Part shown: piece after piece, positions 1 through 8,169 of the stretch | Layout of the letters: each line of letters starts with the position of its first letter | Position numbering within the stretch: position 1 is the first letter of the stretch | Assembly: GCA_038239145.1 (NCBI GenBank) | Contig: JBBSFB010000004.1 | Location: 1-64,000 of the forward strand | Direction of reading: 5' to 3' | From: PALSA-610 sp038239145 | Lineage (GTDB): Bacteria; Actinomycetota; Acidimicrobiia; IMCC26256; PALSA-610 | DNA length: 64,000 nt | Notes under the pieces: generated by a model | The model's database searches: none | The model's input: the letters and a program-made list of their open reading frames with translations, nothing else | What the model was told of the DNA's origin: nothing | Program-made: the position numbers and the translations under genes

Positions 1-1
1 G

Positions 2-178
2 CAGCACTACCCGACCTGGCCGGTCCGATTGTCGGCCGGGCCCGAGCAGGTGTGGAGCGGTCCGGCCCCCACCCTCGGCCAGCACACCGTCGAGGTGCTG
101 CACAGCCTCGGGATCGACGATGACGAGATCGCCCGACTCGAGGCCGAACACGTCATCGGCACCACACCCGTCTACTGA
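2..178 (+). CDS. CaiB/BaiF (family III) CoA-transferase, C-terminal fragment
   Basis: The reading frame is open from the window edge and ends at TGA 176-178, leaving 58 C-terminal residues. The segment APTLGQHTVEVLHSLG followed by IARLEAEHVIG matches the conserved C-terminus of family III CoA-transferases, where the phrase GQHT-EVL-x-LG precedes a final helix and an 'L-x(3)-GVI' like end. These enzymes move CoA between carboxylic acids through an aspartyl-CoA thioester. The catalytic Asp lies upstream, outside the window. The substrate cannot be inferred. The MFS gene starts 45 bp downstream but has its own promoter-like hexamer. Confidence 0.8.
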   Translation, partial: QHYPTWPVRLSAGPEQVWSGPAPTLGQHTVEVLHSLGIDDDEIARLEAEHVIGTTPVY

Positions 179-209
179 CGTCGCTGCGAACGCTCGTCGG
201 GCGCGTCGG

Positions 210-215
210 TAGGGT
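210..215 (+). promoter_or_regulatory. -10 box (TAGGGT) of MFS gene
   Basis: TAGGGT ends 8 nt before the ATG at 224, with no purine-rich ribosome site between. Read as a leaderless promoter. Confidence 0.5.
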
Positions 216-223
216 TCGCCCGC

Positions 224-1528
224 ATGGTGACGTCAGCGGGAGGACCAGAGCTCGAGGACGTCGAGGACGCCCTCGTCGACGGTGACGTTCCCTATCAACG
301 GGGTACCGCAGCGGCGGCGTTGCGACATCGCGATTTCCGCATCGTTTACATCGGGACGTTCTCATCCAACGTCGGCACGTGGATGCAGAACGTCATCCTC
401 GGCGAGTACGCGCTGAAGCTCACCAACAGTGGCTTCTACGTCGGGCTGTTGTACTTCGGGCAGCTGGGCCCGCTGCTCTTCTTGTCGATGTTCGGCGGAC
501 TGCTCGCCGATCGGGTCGATCGACGACGCTTCCTGGTCAGCATGCAGGTCGTACAGGGCGCGCTCTCGTTCGCCCTCGCGTTCGTGGCCTGGTCGTCACA
601 CCCGTCGCGGGTACTCATCGCTGTCATCGTCTTCGCGATCGGCATCGCAAACGCATTGGGTGCTCCCGGCCTGAGCGCGATCCTGCCGACGCTCGTGCCC
701 AAGGAGGACCTCACCGGCGCCGTCTCGCTGACCTCTGTGCAGATGAACCTCTCGCGCGTCATCGGGCCGGTGATCGGAGCGCTCATCTACGCATCACTCA
801 AGGCCGGGCCCGTGTTCGCAATCAACGCGGTGACGTACGTCTTCGCAGTGATCGGGCTCCTGTGGGCGAAGTACCCGGCGCGCGTGGGTACGCCCAAGGG
901 AGTTGCCGGACCCAATCGACCCGAGCAACGTCTGCTGTCCGGCATTCGTATCGCCCGCGCCGATCCCGTGATCCGCTACGTGCTGCTCACGCTCTTCTCG
1001 TTCTCGTTCTTTTCGGTCACGTTCGTCGGCATCCTGCCGCTCGTCGCCAAGTACAACCTTGGGATCGGTGAGACCGATGTCGCGTACGGCCTGCTGTACG
1101 CGACCTTCGGTCTCGGCGCGGCCGCCGGCGCGTTGACTGTGGGCTCCGCGCTCGCGCAGCGGTCGAAGGCGGCGCTGCTGAGGCCGGGATTCATCGCGTT
1201 CGCGATCTCGCTCGCGCTCTTCGCCGTGGTACGCAACGTCGCCGAGGCCTTCGTGGTGGTCTGTGTGCTCGGCTACATGTACTTCCTCGTCATCACCTGC
1301 TTGTCGATCATCCTGCAAAAGCAACTGCGCGACGACGAGCGGGGCCGGGTCATGGCGTTGTGGATCATGTTGTTCGGCGGGACGGTGCCACTCGGTGTTC
1401 TGGTCGCAAGCCCGTTCGCGAAGTCGTACGCGACCGAGGTGTTGCTGCTCGGCGCAGCCTGGGCGATCGTCCTCGCCGCCTTCTCGAGCCACCGCGCCCT
1501 GGTTCACAAAGGCGCCCCCGACGACTGA
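224..1528 (+). CDS. MFS transporter (MFS_3/EntS-like exporter)
   Basis: A 434-residue inner-membrane transporter with about 12 hydrophobic segments after a 30-residue acidic cytoplasmic N-terminus. Residues around 46-52 read NVGTWMQ and the loop after TM2 has GGLLADRVDRRR, the MFS signature A region typical of the MFS_3 group (enterobactin exporter/macrolide-efflux-like). A second signature-like loop, LRDDERGRVMALW, sits in the C-terminal half. Family members export small molecules such as siderophores or drugs by proton antiport; the substrate here is unknown. The ATG at 224 is chosen because it lies just after TAGGGT. It converges on the amidohydrolase gene that follows, 63 bp away. Confidence 0.85.
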   Translation: MVTSAGGPELEDVEDALVDGDVPYQRGTAAAALRHRDFRIVYIGTFSSNVGTWMQNVILGEYALKLTNSGFYVGLLYFGQLGPLLFLSMFGGLLADRVDRRRFLVSMQVVQGALSFALAFVAWSSHPSRVLIAVIVFAIGIANALGAPGLSAILPTLVPKEDLTGAVSLTSVQMNLSRVIGPVIGALIYASLKAGPVFAINAVTYVFAVIGLLWAKYPARVGTPKGVAGPNRPEQRLLSGIRIARADPVIRYVLLTLFSFSFFSVTFVGILPLVAKYNLGIGETDVAYGLLYATFGLGAAAGALTVGSALAQRSKAALLRPGFIAFAISLALFAVVRNVAEAFVVVCVLGYMYFLVITCLSIILQKQLRDDERGRVMALWIMLFGGTVPLGVLVASPFAKSYATEVLLLGAAWAIVLAAFSSHRALVHKGAPDD

Positions 1529-1591
1529 GAAGACACCCGAATCGGCGTGAGTTGGACCCGTTGTTCGGGCCCAAGTCGCGCCGGCTCGGGT

Positions 1592-2620
<1,029 letters not shown>

Positions 2621-2641
2621 GGTGAAGCTGTAGCACGCCGC

Positions 2642-2647
2642 TAGCGT
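2642..2647 (+). promoter_or_regulatory. -10 box (TAGCGT) of phosphopantetheinyl transferase gene
   Basis: TAGCGT lies 7 nt before the GTG start at 2655 with no Shine-Dalgarno; supports GTG as the true start. Confidence 0.5.
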
Positions 2648-2654
2648 TGCCGCC

Positions 2655-3302
2655 GTGACCCGCCTCGACGTGCGCGTGTTCTCGGTCGATCTCGACCAGA
2701 CCGCCGCCACCGTCGAGCGGCTCGATCTCATGCTCCCGCCGAATGAGCGCGATGCGCCGGTGGGGAGCCGCGTGGCCCGGGCCGCGACCCGGATCGTCCT
2801 CGGCGACGCGCTCGGTTCCGACCCCGCCCGCGTCCAGATCTCCCGGGTCTGCGCGCACTGCGGGCATCCGACCCACGGACGCCCGACGCTCGGCAACGAT
2901 CGAGATCTCATTTTCAGCTTGAGTCACACGGGCGCGTTCGCGGTCGTCGCGGTCACGGGTCGCGACGGCGACGCGCGGCTGGGCGTCGATGTCGAAGAGG
3001 TCAAGGCGCGGGCCCGCATCGACGGCCTCGCAGAACGGGTGCTGAACGCCGACGACCTCGCGACTTGGCGCGACCTCGCCGATCCGGCAGATCGGCTGCG
3101 ATCGTTCCTCGGGACGTGGACGGCGAAGGAGGCCTACCTGAAGGCCCTCGGGACCGGCATCACGACGCGTCTGCGCGACGTGCCGACCGCGGTCGACGGC
3201 TGGACTCTCCGCGCGCTCGAGGTCGGAAGCGCACGGATCGGCGCGCTCGCGGTCGACCGCGCCGACCTCAGGATCCGGTACTCGGTGCTCGAGTCGCTCT
3301 AG
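2655..3302 (+). CDS. 4'-phosphopantetheinyl transferase (Sfp type)
   Basis: A 215-residue enzyme that transfers 4'-phosphopantetheine from CoA to a serine of acyl or peptidyl carrier proteins, activating fatty-acid, polyketide or peptide synthases. Seen in order: CAHCGHPTHGRP (CoA-binding region), FSLSHTGAF, GVDVEEV (magnesium-binding Asp/Glu), and the signature WTAKEAYLKALGTGI with its metal Glu and Lys. The double-size pseudo-dimeric Sfp layout fits the length. No carrier-protein synthase gene is in the window, so the client is unknown. Its stop overlaps the convergent AlkB-like gene by 4 bp. Confidence 0.88.
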   Translation: MTRLDVRVFSVDLDQTAATVERLDLMLPPNERDAPVGSRVARAATRIVLGDALGSDPARVQISRVCAHCGHPTHGRPTLGNDRDLIFSLSHTGAFAVVAVTGRDGDARLGVDVEEVKARARIDGLAERVLNADDLATWRDLADPADRLRSFLGTWTAKEAYLKALGTGITTRLRDVPTAVDGWTLRALEVGSARIGALAVDRADLRIRYSVLESL

Positions 3303-3946
3303 GCCGAGTGCCGGAACTGCACGCTGATGCGCGCGCCGGCCCGCCGTACCTTGGGCACCGAATGCTGCCACGTCGATTGCGTGGTTCCGCCCATGACGAA
3401 CAGGTCGCCGGGCAGGAGATGGAACGGCGTGCTCTCTCCTCGTCGCCACCGGCCCCGCATGCGCAGGGTCCGGGCCGACCCGAGCGAGACGATCGCAACG
3501 AGCGGTTCGACGAGGTTCGGATCGACGCGGTCGCCGTGCCAGGCGACGCTGTCGCGCCCGTCGCGATAGAGCGCGGCCCCCATCGAGTCGAACGCGCGGT
3601 CGTAGCGATCCGAGAGTGCCGCGATGATGTCGGCGCACAGCGGCGGCGCGGCGGCGTCGGTCAGCGCTCGGCCGTACCAGGCGGTCAGCCGGGGTTCTTC
3701 GACCATGCGGTCGTACATGTGGACCGTTCGGTGCTCCCAAGGCGCGCACTCGACGATGGCTTCGAAGAGCGCTTCGGAGCTGTGCACCCAACCGGGGACC
3801 TGTTCGACCCAGGCTTCGTCGTCGAGGTCGACGCGGTGGGCGGTCGCGAACGTCGGGTCGAACGAAGGGGCGTCGCCGACCGCGCTGAGCAACGTCGGCT
3901 GCCAGTGCAGGTGGAGCGGACCCAGGTCCGAACGTACGTTCGCCAT
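3299..3946 (-). CDS. AlkB-like 2-oxoglutarate/Fe(II) dioxygenase
   Basis: A 215-residue non-haem iron dioxygenase related to AlkB, which removes alkyl lesions from DNA or RNA bases by oxidative demethylation. The HxD iron pair is in WHGDRVDP, the distal His in QHSVPK and the 2-oxoglutarate arginines in RISVQFR at the C-terminus. The LLPGDLFVMGG strand is also typical. Length matches actinobacterial AlkB2/3-like proteins. The start ATG 3946 is preceded by TATCTT. The nearby Ku/LigD-Pol pair (36-38 kb) is another repair unit but not linked. The substrate could be DNA, RNA or a small molecule. Confidence 0.8.
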   Translation of the reverse strand: MANVRSDLGPLHLHWQPTLLSAVGDAPSFDPTFATAHRVDLDDEAWVEQVPGWVHSSEALFEAIVECAPWEHRTVHMYDRMVEEPRLTAWYGRALTDAAAPPLCADIIAALSDRYDRAFDSMGAALYRDGRDSVAWHGDRVDPNLVEPLVAIVSLGSARTLRMRGRWRRGESTPFHLLPGDLFVMGGTTQSTWQHSVPKVRRAGARISVQFRHSA

Positions 3947-3953
3947 CGCGACC

Positions 3954-3959
3954 AAGATA
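3954..3959 (-). promoter_or_regulatory. -10 box (TATCTT) of AlkB-like gene
   Basis: On the minus strand TATCTT is followed by 7 nt and then ATG 3946. It sits in a 40-bp divergent intergenic region that also holds the opposite-facing box at 3975-3980. Confidence 0.5.
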
Positions 3960-3974
3960 CCGCTCGGCGGGCGG

Positions 3975-3980
3975 TACCGT
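3975..3980 (+). promoter_or_regulatory. -10 box (TACCGT) of small conserved gene
   Basis: TACCGT is followed by 6 nt and GTG 3987; the two divergent boxes are only 15 bp apart, so the -35 regions overlap the opposite promoter. Confidence 0.45.
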
Positions 3981-3986
3981 GAAGCC

Positions 3987-4283
3987 GTGCTCGAAGACGA
4001 CGAGGACGAGACCGGAGCCGACGAAGAGGGGCACGCCGCACCCGCGCCGATCGAACGGTTCCACCGGACCTCGGTCGGGATGGCGCTGGCCGCGGGGATG
4101 CTCGGGCTGCGCGACGTGCTCGAGACGCCCAAGGACGAGACCCCCGCGATCGTGGAGGACTGGGCCGGCCGCGAGCCGTTCGACGATCCGATGGTCCTGC
4201 GGCTCGACCCGGACCACCCGGAGGACTCGATCGTCATGATCCGGCCCCGGCTCCTCCGCCAGCCCGAGGACCCGGCTACCTGA
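3987..4283 (+). CDS. Hypothetical protein, 98 aa, acidic N-terminus
   Basis: A small soluble protein that I do not recognise. Residues 1-20 are very acidic (EDDEDETGADEE), then comes a predicted helix RTSVGMALAAGMLGLRDVLE, the phrase AIVEDWAGREPFDDPMVLRLDPDHPEDSIVMIRP and a basic end. There is no signal peptide or clear catalytic motif. The GTG start is supported by the TACCGT hexamer 6 nt upstream, although the same frame is open further upstream as an antisense shadow of the AlkB gene. It ends 8 bp inside the convergent menC-like gene. Confidence 0.6.
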   Translation: MLEDDEDETGADEEGHAAPAPIERFHRTSVGMALAAGMLGLRDVLETPKDETPAIVEDWAGREPFDDPMVLRLDPDHPEDSIVMIRPRLLRQPEDPAT

Positions 4284-5403
4284 CGTCGCGGGGCGTGATC
4301 CGTTCTCGGGCGATCGTGCACGTCGTGAGTCGTTCGGTGATGGGCTCGACACCGATCCCGGGACCGCTCGGGACGGCCAGCCGACCGTCGTCCACCGTGA
4401 ACGGCTCGGTGATGTCGCCCCCGATGCCGAAGTAACGCTCGGACGCGGAGACGTCGCCGGTGAACGTGAACCCGGGCAACGCCGCGACCGCTAACAGCGC
4501 CGCGCGCCCGACGCCGGTCTCCAGCATTCCGCCCGCCACCGCCGCGACGCCGCCGCGGACGCACGCATCGTGCGCGCGCTGCGCGCCCACGAGCCCGAGC
4601 CGGCCGGGTTTGATTGACACCGCGCGGCACGCGTGGCGTTCGATCGCGTCGGCGGCTGCGGCCGCGCTCGTGATCGATTCGTCGAGGCAGATCGGCGTGC
4701 TCACCTCCGCGACGAGGACTGCGTGGTCGGCGAGGGAATCCGCCGCGCACGGCTGCTCGACACACTGCAGACCGAGTCCGGCCACGCCCGCGAACAATCG
4801 GCGGGCGCCGTCGACGTCGTAACTGCCGTTGGCATCGGCTGCCAGCTCTACTCCGGGACCGATCTCGGCTCGGGTGGCCGTGAGGACGTCGACGTCGCGG
4901 CCGGGCCCGATCTTGCACTTGACGCGCCGGTAGCCGGCGTCGGCGTAGGCGCGGACGAGCGCGCGTAACGCACCCGCGTCGTCGGTCATTCCTACGGCTA
5001 CTCCCGCGTCGACGTGCGCGCGTTCCGCTCCGAGCCACGACGCGAGGGAGGTGTTCCGGGCGCGCAACGCGGCGTCGAGCAGCGCACATTCGAGCGCGGC
5101 GCGGGCGGCGGAGTTGCCGGGTACCTCGGCGAAAGCGACGCCCGCGTAGGCGCGGGGAAGGAGGTGATCGCGCAGGGCGGTGCGAGCGCCGTCGATCGTC
5201 TCGCCGTCGTACTCCGGCGTGACCTGGGCGGTGCATTCGCCCCAACCGGTGCCGGCGTCGGTGCGCACGCGCACGAGCAGCGCTTCCTTCACCGCGGTTG
5301 CGTTGCGCGCGGTCCGGAACGGTGTGACGAGCGGGAGCCGGACGCGGAACAGGTCGACCTCGCGCAATGGATGCGACTGCACGTCGAACCGGGCGTCGGT
5401 CAC
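4276..5403 (-). CDS. menC: o-Succinylbenzoate synthase-like enolase-superfamily enzyme
   Basis: A 375-residue enolase-superfamily protein. In menaquinone synthesis MenC dehydrates SHCHC to o-succinylbenzoate; relatives racemise N-acylamino acids. The N-terminal capping domain is followed by the barrel with the KxK-like CKIGPG, metal ligands in AADANG (Asp), VEQPC (Glu) and CLDES (Asp), and the opposite-face base in SIKPGRLG. The frame is open another 216 bp upstream through an antisense shadow of the HU gene. I choose GTG 5403 because a TACGCT hexamer lies 7 nt before it and the family begins near here. No other men gene is present, so a racemase role remains possible. Confidence 0.72.
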   Translation of the reverse strand: MTDARFDVQSHPLREVDLFRVRLPLVTPFRTARNATAVKEALLVRVRTDAGTGWGECTAQVTPEYDGETIDGARTALRDHLLPRAYAGVAFAEVPGNSAARAALECALLDAALRARNTSLASWLGAERAHVDAGVAVGMTDDAGALRALVRAYADAGYRRVKCKIGPGRDVDVLTATRAEIGPGVELAADANGSYDVDGARRLFAGVAGLGLQCVEQPCAADSLADHAVLVAEVSTPICLDESITSAAAAADAIERHACRAVSIKPGRLGLVGAQRAHDACVRGGVAAVAGGMLETGVGRAALLAVAALPGFTFTGDVSASERYFGIGGDITEPFTVDDGRLAVPSGPGIGVEPITERLTTCTIARERITPRDVR

Positions 5404-5410
5404 CGGCGCG

Positions 5411-5416
5411 AGCGTA
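5411..5416 (-). promoter_or_regulatory. -10 box (TACGCT) of menC-like gene
   Basis: TACGCT on the minus strand, 7 nt before GTG 5403; directly downstream of the HU terminator hairpin. Confidence 0.42.
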
Positions 5417-5421
5417 CGCGC

Positions 5422-5454
5422 GAAGAAGCCCGGACACTGGGCCCGGGCTTCTTC
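5422..5454 (-). terminator. Hairpin terminator after HU gene
   Basis: A perfect 12-bp inverted repeat, GAAGAAGCCCGG (5422-5433) and CCGGGCTTCTTC (5443-5454), with a 9-nt loop. It lies between the HU stop (5480) and the menC start (5403), where an HU transcript should end. No T-run follows, which is common in high-GC actinobacteria. Confidence 0.65.
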
Positions 5455-5479
5455 GGGTGGTGAGCCGTCGGTACGAACT

Positions 5480-5920
5480 TCAGCGACGCTTGGCTGCTGC
5501 CTTCTTCTTGGCCGGAGCCTTCTTCGCAACGGTCCTCTTGGCGGGCGCCTTCTTGGCCGGAGCCTTCTTCGCAACCGTCTTCTTGGCGGGCGCCTTCTTG
5601 GCCGGAGCCTTCTTCGCAACCGTCTTCTTGGCGGGCGCCTTCTTGCCCGACAGGACGGAGTCCTTGAACGCCTTCAGCGGCGTGATGCGGGCGACGCGCT
5701 TAGCCGCGACTTTGACCTGCTCGCCGGTGGCGGGGTTCCGCGCCATGCGGGCGGGGCGGTCGATACGACGGAACTTCGCGAAGCCCGAGATCGCAACGTC
5801 TTCACCGGTCGAAACCGTCGCCGTGATCAGGTCGGTGAACGACGTCAGGAACGCGTCGGCTTCCTTGCGCGTCCATTCGTTGAGTTCGGCGAGCTCGGTC
5901 AACAGCTGACTGCGATTCAC
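5480..5920 (-). CDS. hup: HU-family nucleoid protein with lysine/alanine-rich tail
   Basis: A 146-residue histone-like DNA-binding protein. Residues 1-95 form the HU fold: NRSQLLTELAEL at the N-terminus, the dimer core with GEDVAISGFAKFRRI and the arm RPARMARNPATGE that enters the minor groove. The last 50 residues are PAKK/TVAKK repeats, as in mycobacterial HupB-type proteins, where the tail compacts DNA and may be modified. The GTG start is set by a strong ribosome site, GGAGGAAAT, immediately upstream (about 5926-5930 on the minus strand); an upstream in-frame start would add non-conserved residues. The tail is encoded by three exact-length 45-bp repeats. A terminator hairpin follows. Confidence 0.9.
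   Translation of the reverse strand: MNRSQLLTELAELNEWTRKEADAFLTSFTDLITATVSTGEDVAISGFAKFRRIDRPARMARNPATGEQVKVAAKRVARITPLKAFKDSVLSGKKAPAKKTVAKKAPAKKAPAKKTVAKKAPAKKAPAKRTVAKKAPAKKKAAAKRR
5508..5642 (-). repeat. Three 45-bp tandem repeats in the HU tail
   Basis: Copies begin at 5508, 5553 and 5598, each 45 bp, nearly identical at the DNA level. Each encodes 15 residues of the type KKAPAKKAPAKKTVA. The low divergence suggests recent expansion or gene conversion and makes tail length likely to vary between strains. Confidence 0.85.
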
Positions 5921-6001
5921 ATTTCCTCCATGCGATGTTTGGGGAGTAGAGCTGCATCGTGACACGTTCCCCTTGCGGAAACGGGGATATCAGGCCCAAT
6001 T

Positions 6002-7201
6002 TCAAAGGTTTTTTCGGTCCTGGCGCCTCGTGTCGCCGACGGCTTCGAGCGAACCGGGGTCCATCATCCACCGGGCCTTGCCGTGGGCTTTGGCGTGATA
6101 CACGCGGCATCTGCCCTCCGCAGCAGATCGTCGGTGTCGGCGCGATACGCCGGCGTGATGGCGACCCCGACGCTCGTCGAGATGTGCAGGGGCCCGGAGG
6201 CGATGTCGAAGCGATCGGAGAGGAGCGCGCGGATGCGCTGGGCGATGGCCACTGCGGGGGCCGTGCTCCTCGTTTCCGGCGTGATGGCCGTGTCGGTCGT
6301 TGACGTCCTTGAAGTCGTCGAGGTCGACGAACAGCAGCCCCACGAGCCCGGCGGCCCGACCCTGGGCGGGCCGGAGGCGGGTGGCGGTCGGGTCCAGCTC
6401 GTCGATGAACCGGCGCCGGTTGGCGGAGCCGCGTCGGGCCAGCGGGCGGTGAGCACGACGAACTGGTTCTCGAGCATCGGGATTGCGAGTGCGCACCGGG
6501 TGGCCTCGGGGTCGTCCGGATCGGCTTCGGAGCCGGTGGGCCAGGCGATCCAATCGCCCTTGATCCGCACGGCGGCCGCGGCCAGCAGGCGCTCTCGCCC
6601 GGTTCTCCGGCTCGCCCACGGTGTCGGAGATGACACCCAGGATCTCGTCGAGGTCGAGTCGCGACGTCAGCCGGCCCCCGAGCGCCGACGTCCGGAGCAG
6701 CATCGATCGGTGTTCGGCCTGGCGGCGGCCGTGCCGGTGCGCATCGATCTCGGCGACCAGCTGATCGGCGAGATATCCGACCGGCAGCGCGACGAGGAGC
6801 ACGACGGTCAGCCGCTGGGCGATGGCCGCGGTGGGGATGCTCGGTGTCGTGACCAGGTTGGCCGCGGCGTATCCACCGGCGAGGACGAGCCAGCTCGCGC
6901 AGGCGCCGACCACGCGACCGGGTCGCCCCTTCGATCGCGGGCAACACGGGCACGGCCCAATCGGCCGAGCCCATGTTGGTGTGCCCGCGTGGTCCTTGGC
7001 GCTCGGCGATGTACGAGACGCCGTTGACGGCCCAGAAACCGGACACGACCAAGGCGGCTTCCGCGTCGGGGAGCGAGCCTGCCGTCCAGAGCCGGACCAA
7101 CAACAGCGCGCCGACGAGCCAGCGGACGCGGCGGAACGCGGCTTCGACCCCCGGACGGGTGTTCTCGCGCGGAAAGGGTTCGCGTGCGACTGCTGCGCCA
7201 T
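6002..7201 (-). pseudogene. Decayed membrane GAF-GGDEF (diguanylate cyclase-like) gene
   Basis: No single frame covers this gene, but consecutive pieces in different minus frames join into one family. From 7200: EAAFRRVRWLVGALLLVRLW and a hydrophobic region; then WLVLAGGYAAANLVTT and a TM helix; then a GAF-like SRLDLDEILGVISDTVGEP; then AIPMLENQFVVLTARW; then the GGDEF-domain start LLFVDLDDFKDVNDRHGHHAG; then ALLSDRFDIASGPLHIS with SVGVAITPAY and YHAKAHGKARW. At least five frame changes occur. Between HHAG and AVAIAQRIR only about a dozen codons remain where roughly 45-60 are expected, so the GGDEF active-site segment itself is missing. An ATG with GGAGGAA next to it is at 7201. Confidence 0.8.
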
Positions 7202-7341
7202 TTCCTCCTTCGCCTCCGCCCGCAACGGCGTCCGGCCCCCTTCAACGTCGGTATCGGCTATCGGCTGTCGGCCCGCATCCTCTGAAATCGCTTCCAACGA
7301 TTCGTCGAAGATTCATCGGGGACGACGGGCGGTGGCGTGAC

Positions 7342-8169
7342 ATGGTGGGCGCTGTGAACGCGCCGATTTCTGTCGACGAACCGGGCGATCCGCGTCTCGT
7401 CGACTACGTCGACCTGGCCGATCCCGATTTTCGGCGTCGGGTCGAGGCGGACCGTGGCTTCTTCATCGCGGAGTCGCCGCTCGTCGTCGGCCGTCTCGTG
7501 TCGTCGGGACGCCGTGTCCGCTCGGTGTTGGTGACACCGAGTCGTTTCGCAGCGATGCGCGACATGCTCGAACCGGTGATCGAGTCAGGGACGCCCGTGT
7601 ATGTCGCGCCGGAGCGTGTGTTGCGGCGCGTCGTCGGGTTCGACCTACACCGGGGCGCGGTCGCGGCGGCCGACCGCTGGGCGATGCCGAGCGTCGCGTC
7701 GGTACTCGACGGCGCGCGGCGGGTTGCCGTGCTGGAGCGTGTGAACGACCACGAGAACCTGGGTGTGCTGTTCCGGAGTGCGGCCGCGCTCGGGGTCGAC
7801 GCGGTGCTCCTCGACGCCGAATGCTCCGATCCGCTGTATCGGCGTTGCGTCCGGGTGTCGATCGGGCACGTGCTCCGTATCCCGTGGACCCGGGTCGGCG
7901 CCATCGCCGACGTGCGGACCGCGGGCTTCACGATGTTCGCGCTCACGCCGGCTCCGGACGCGGTCCCGATCGGCGCCGTCGATTGGCCGCAACGGTCGGC
8001 GCTGTTGTTCGGGGCCGAGGGCCCGGGCCTGTCGGAGGGGTGGCTTGCTGCCGCTGACCACCGGGTCCGGATCGAGATGCGGCCCGGAGCGGACTCGCTC
8101 AATGTCGCGACCGCGGCCGCGGTCGCCTTCTACGCCGCGGCGGTCAGCCGACAGGGGAGTCGGCGGTAA
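7342..8169 (+). CDS. TrmH/SpoU-family RNA 2'-O-methyltransferase
   Basis: A 275-residue SAM-dependent methyltransferase of the SPOUT class, which methylates ribose 2'-OH in rRNA or tRNA. The N-terminal 100 residues (FFIAESPLVVGRLVSSGRRV) look like the substrate-binding domain. The catalytic knot shows motif 1 NHENLGVLFRSAAALG, motif 2 LLFGAEGPGLSEG and motif 3 SLNVATAAAVAFY. Start ATG 7342 is favoured; the frame is open upstream through the antisense of the decayed gene. It converges with the ABC-F gene, overlapping by 26 bp. The target nucleotide is unknown. Confidence 0.85.
   Translation: MVGAVNAPISVDEPGDPRLVDYVDLADPDFRRRVEADRGFFIAESPLVVGRLVSSGRRVRSVLVTPSRFAAMRDMLEPVIESGTPVYVAPERVLRRVVGFDLHRGAVAAADRWAMPSVASVLDGARRVAVLERVNDHENLGVLFRSAAALGVDAVLLDAECSDPLYRRCVRVSIGHVLRIPWTRVGAIADVRTAGFTMFALTPAPDAVPIGAVDWPQRSALLFGAEGPGLSEGWLAAADHRVRIEMRPGADSLNVATAAAVAFYAAAVSRQGSRR

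Noticed and set aside
7342..8169. Start of the TrmH-type gene at 6973
   Set aside because: The extra 123 codons are antisense to the decayed GGDEF gene and unlike the family N-terminus.
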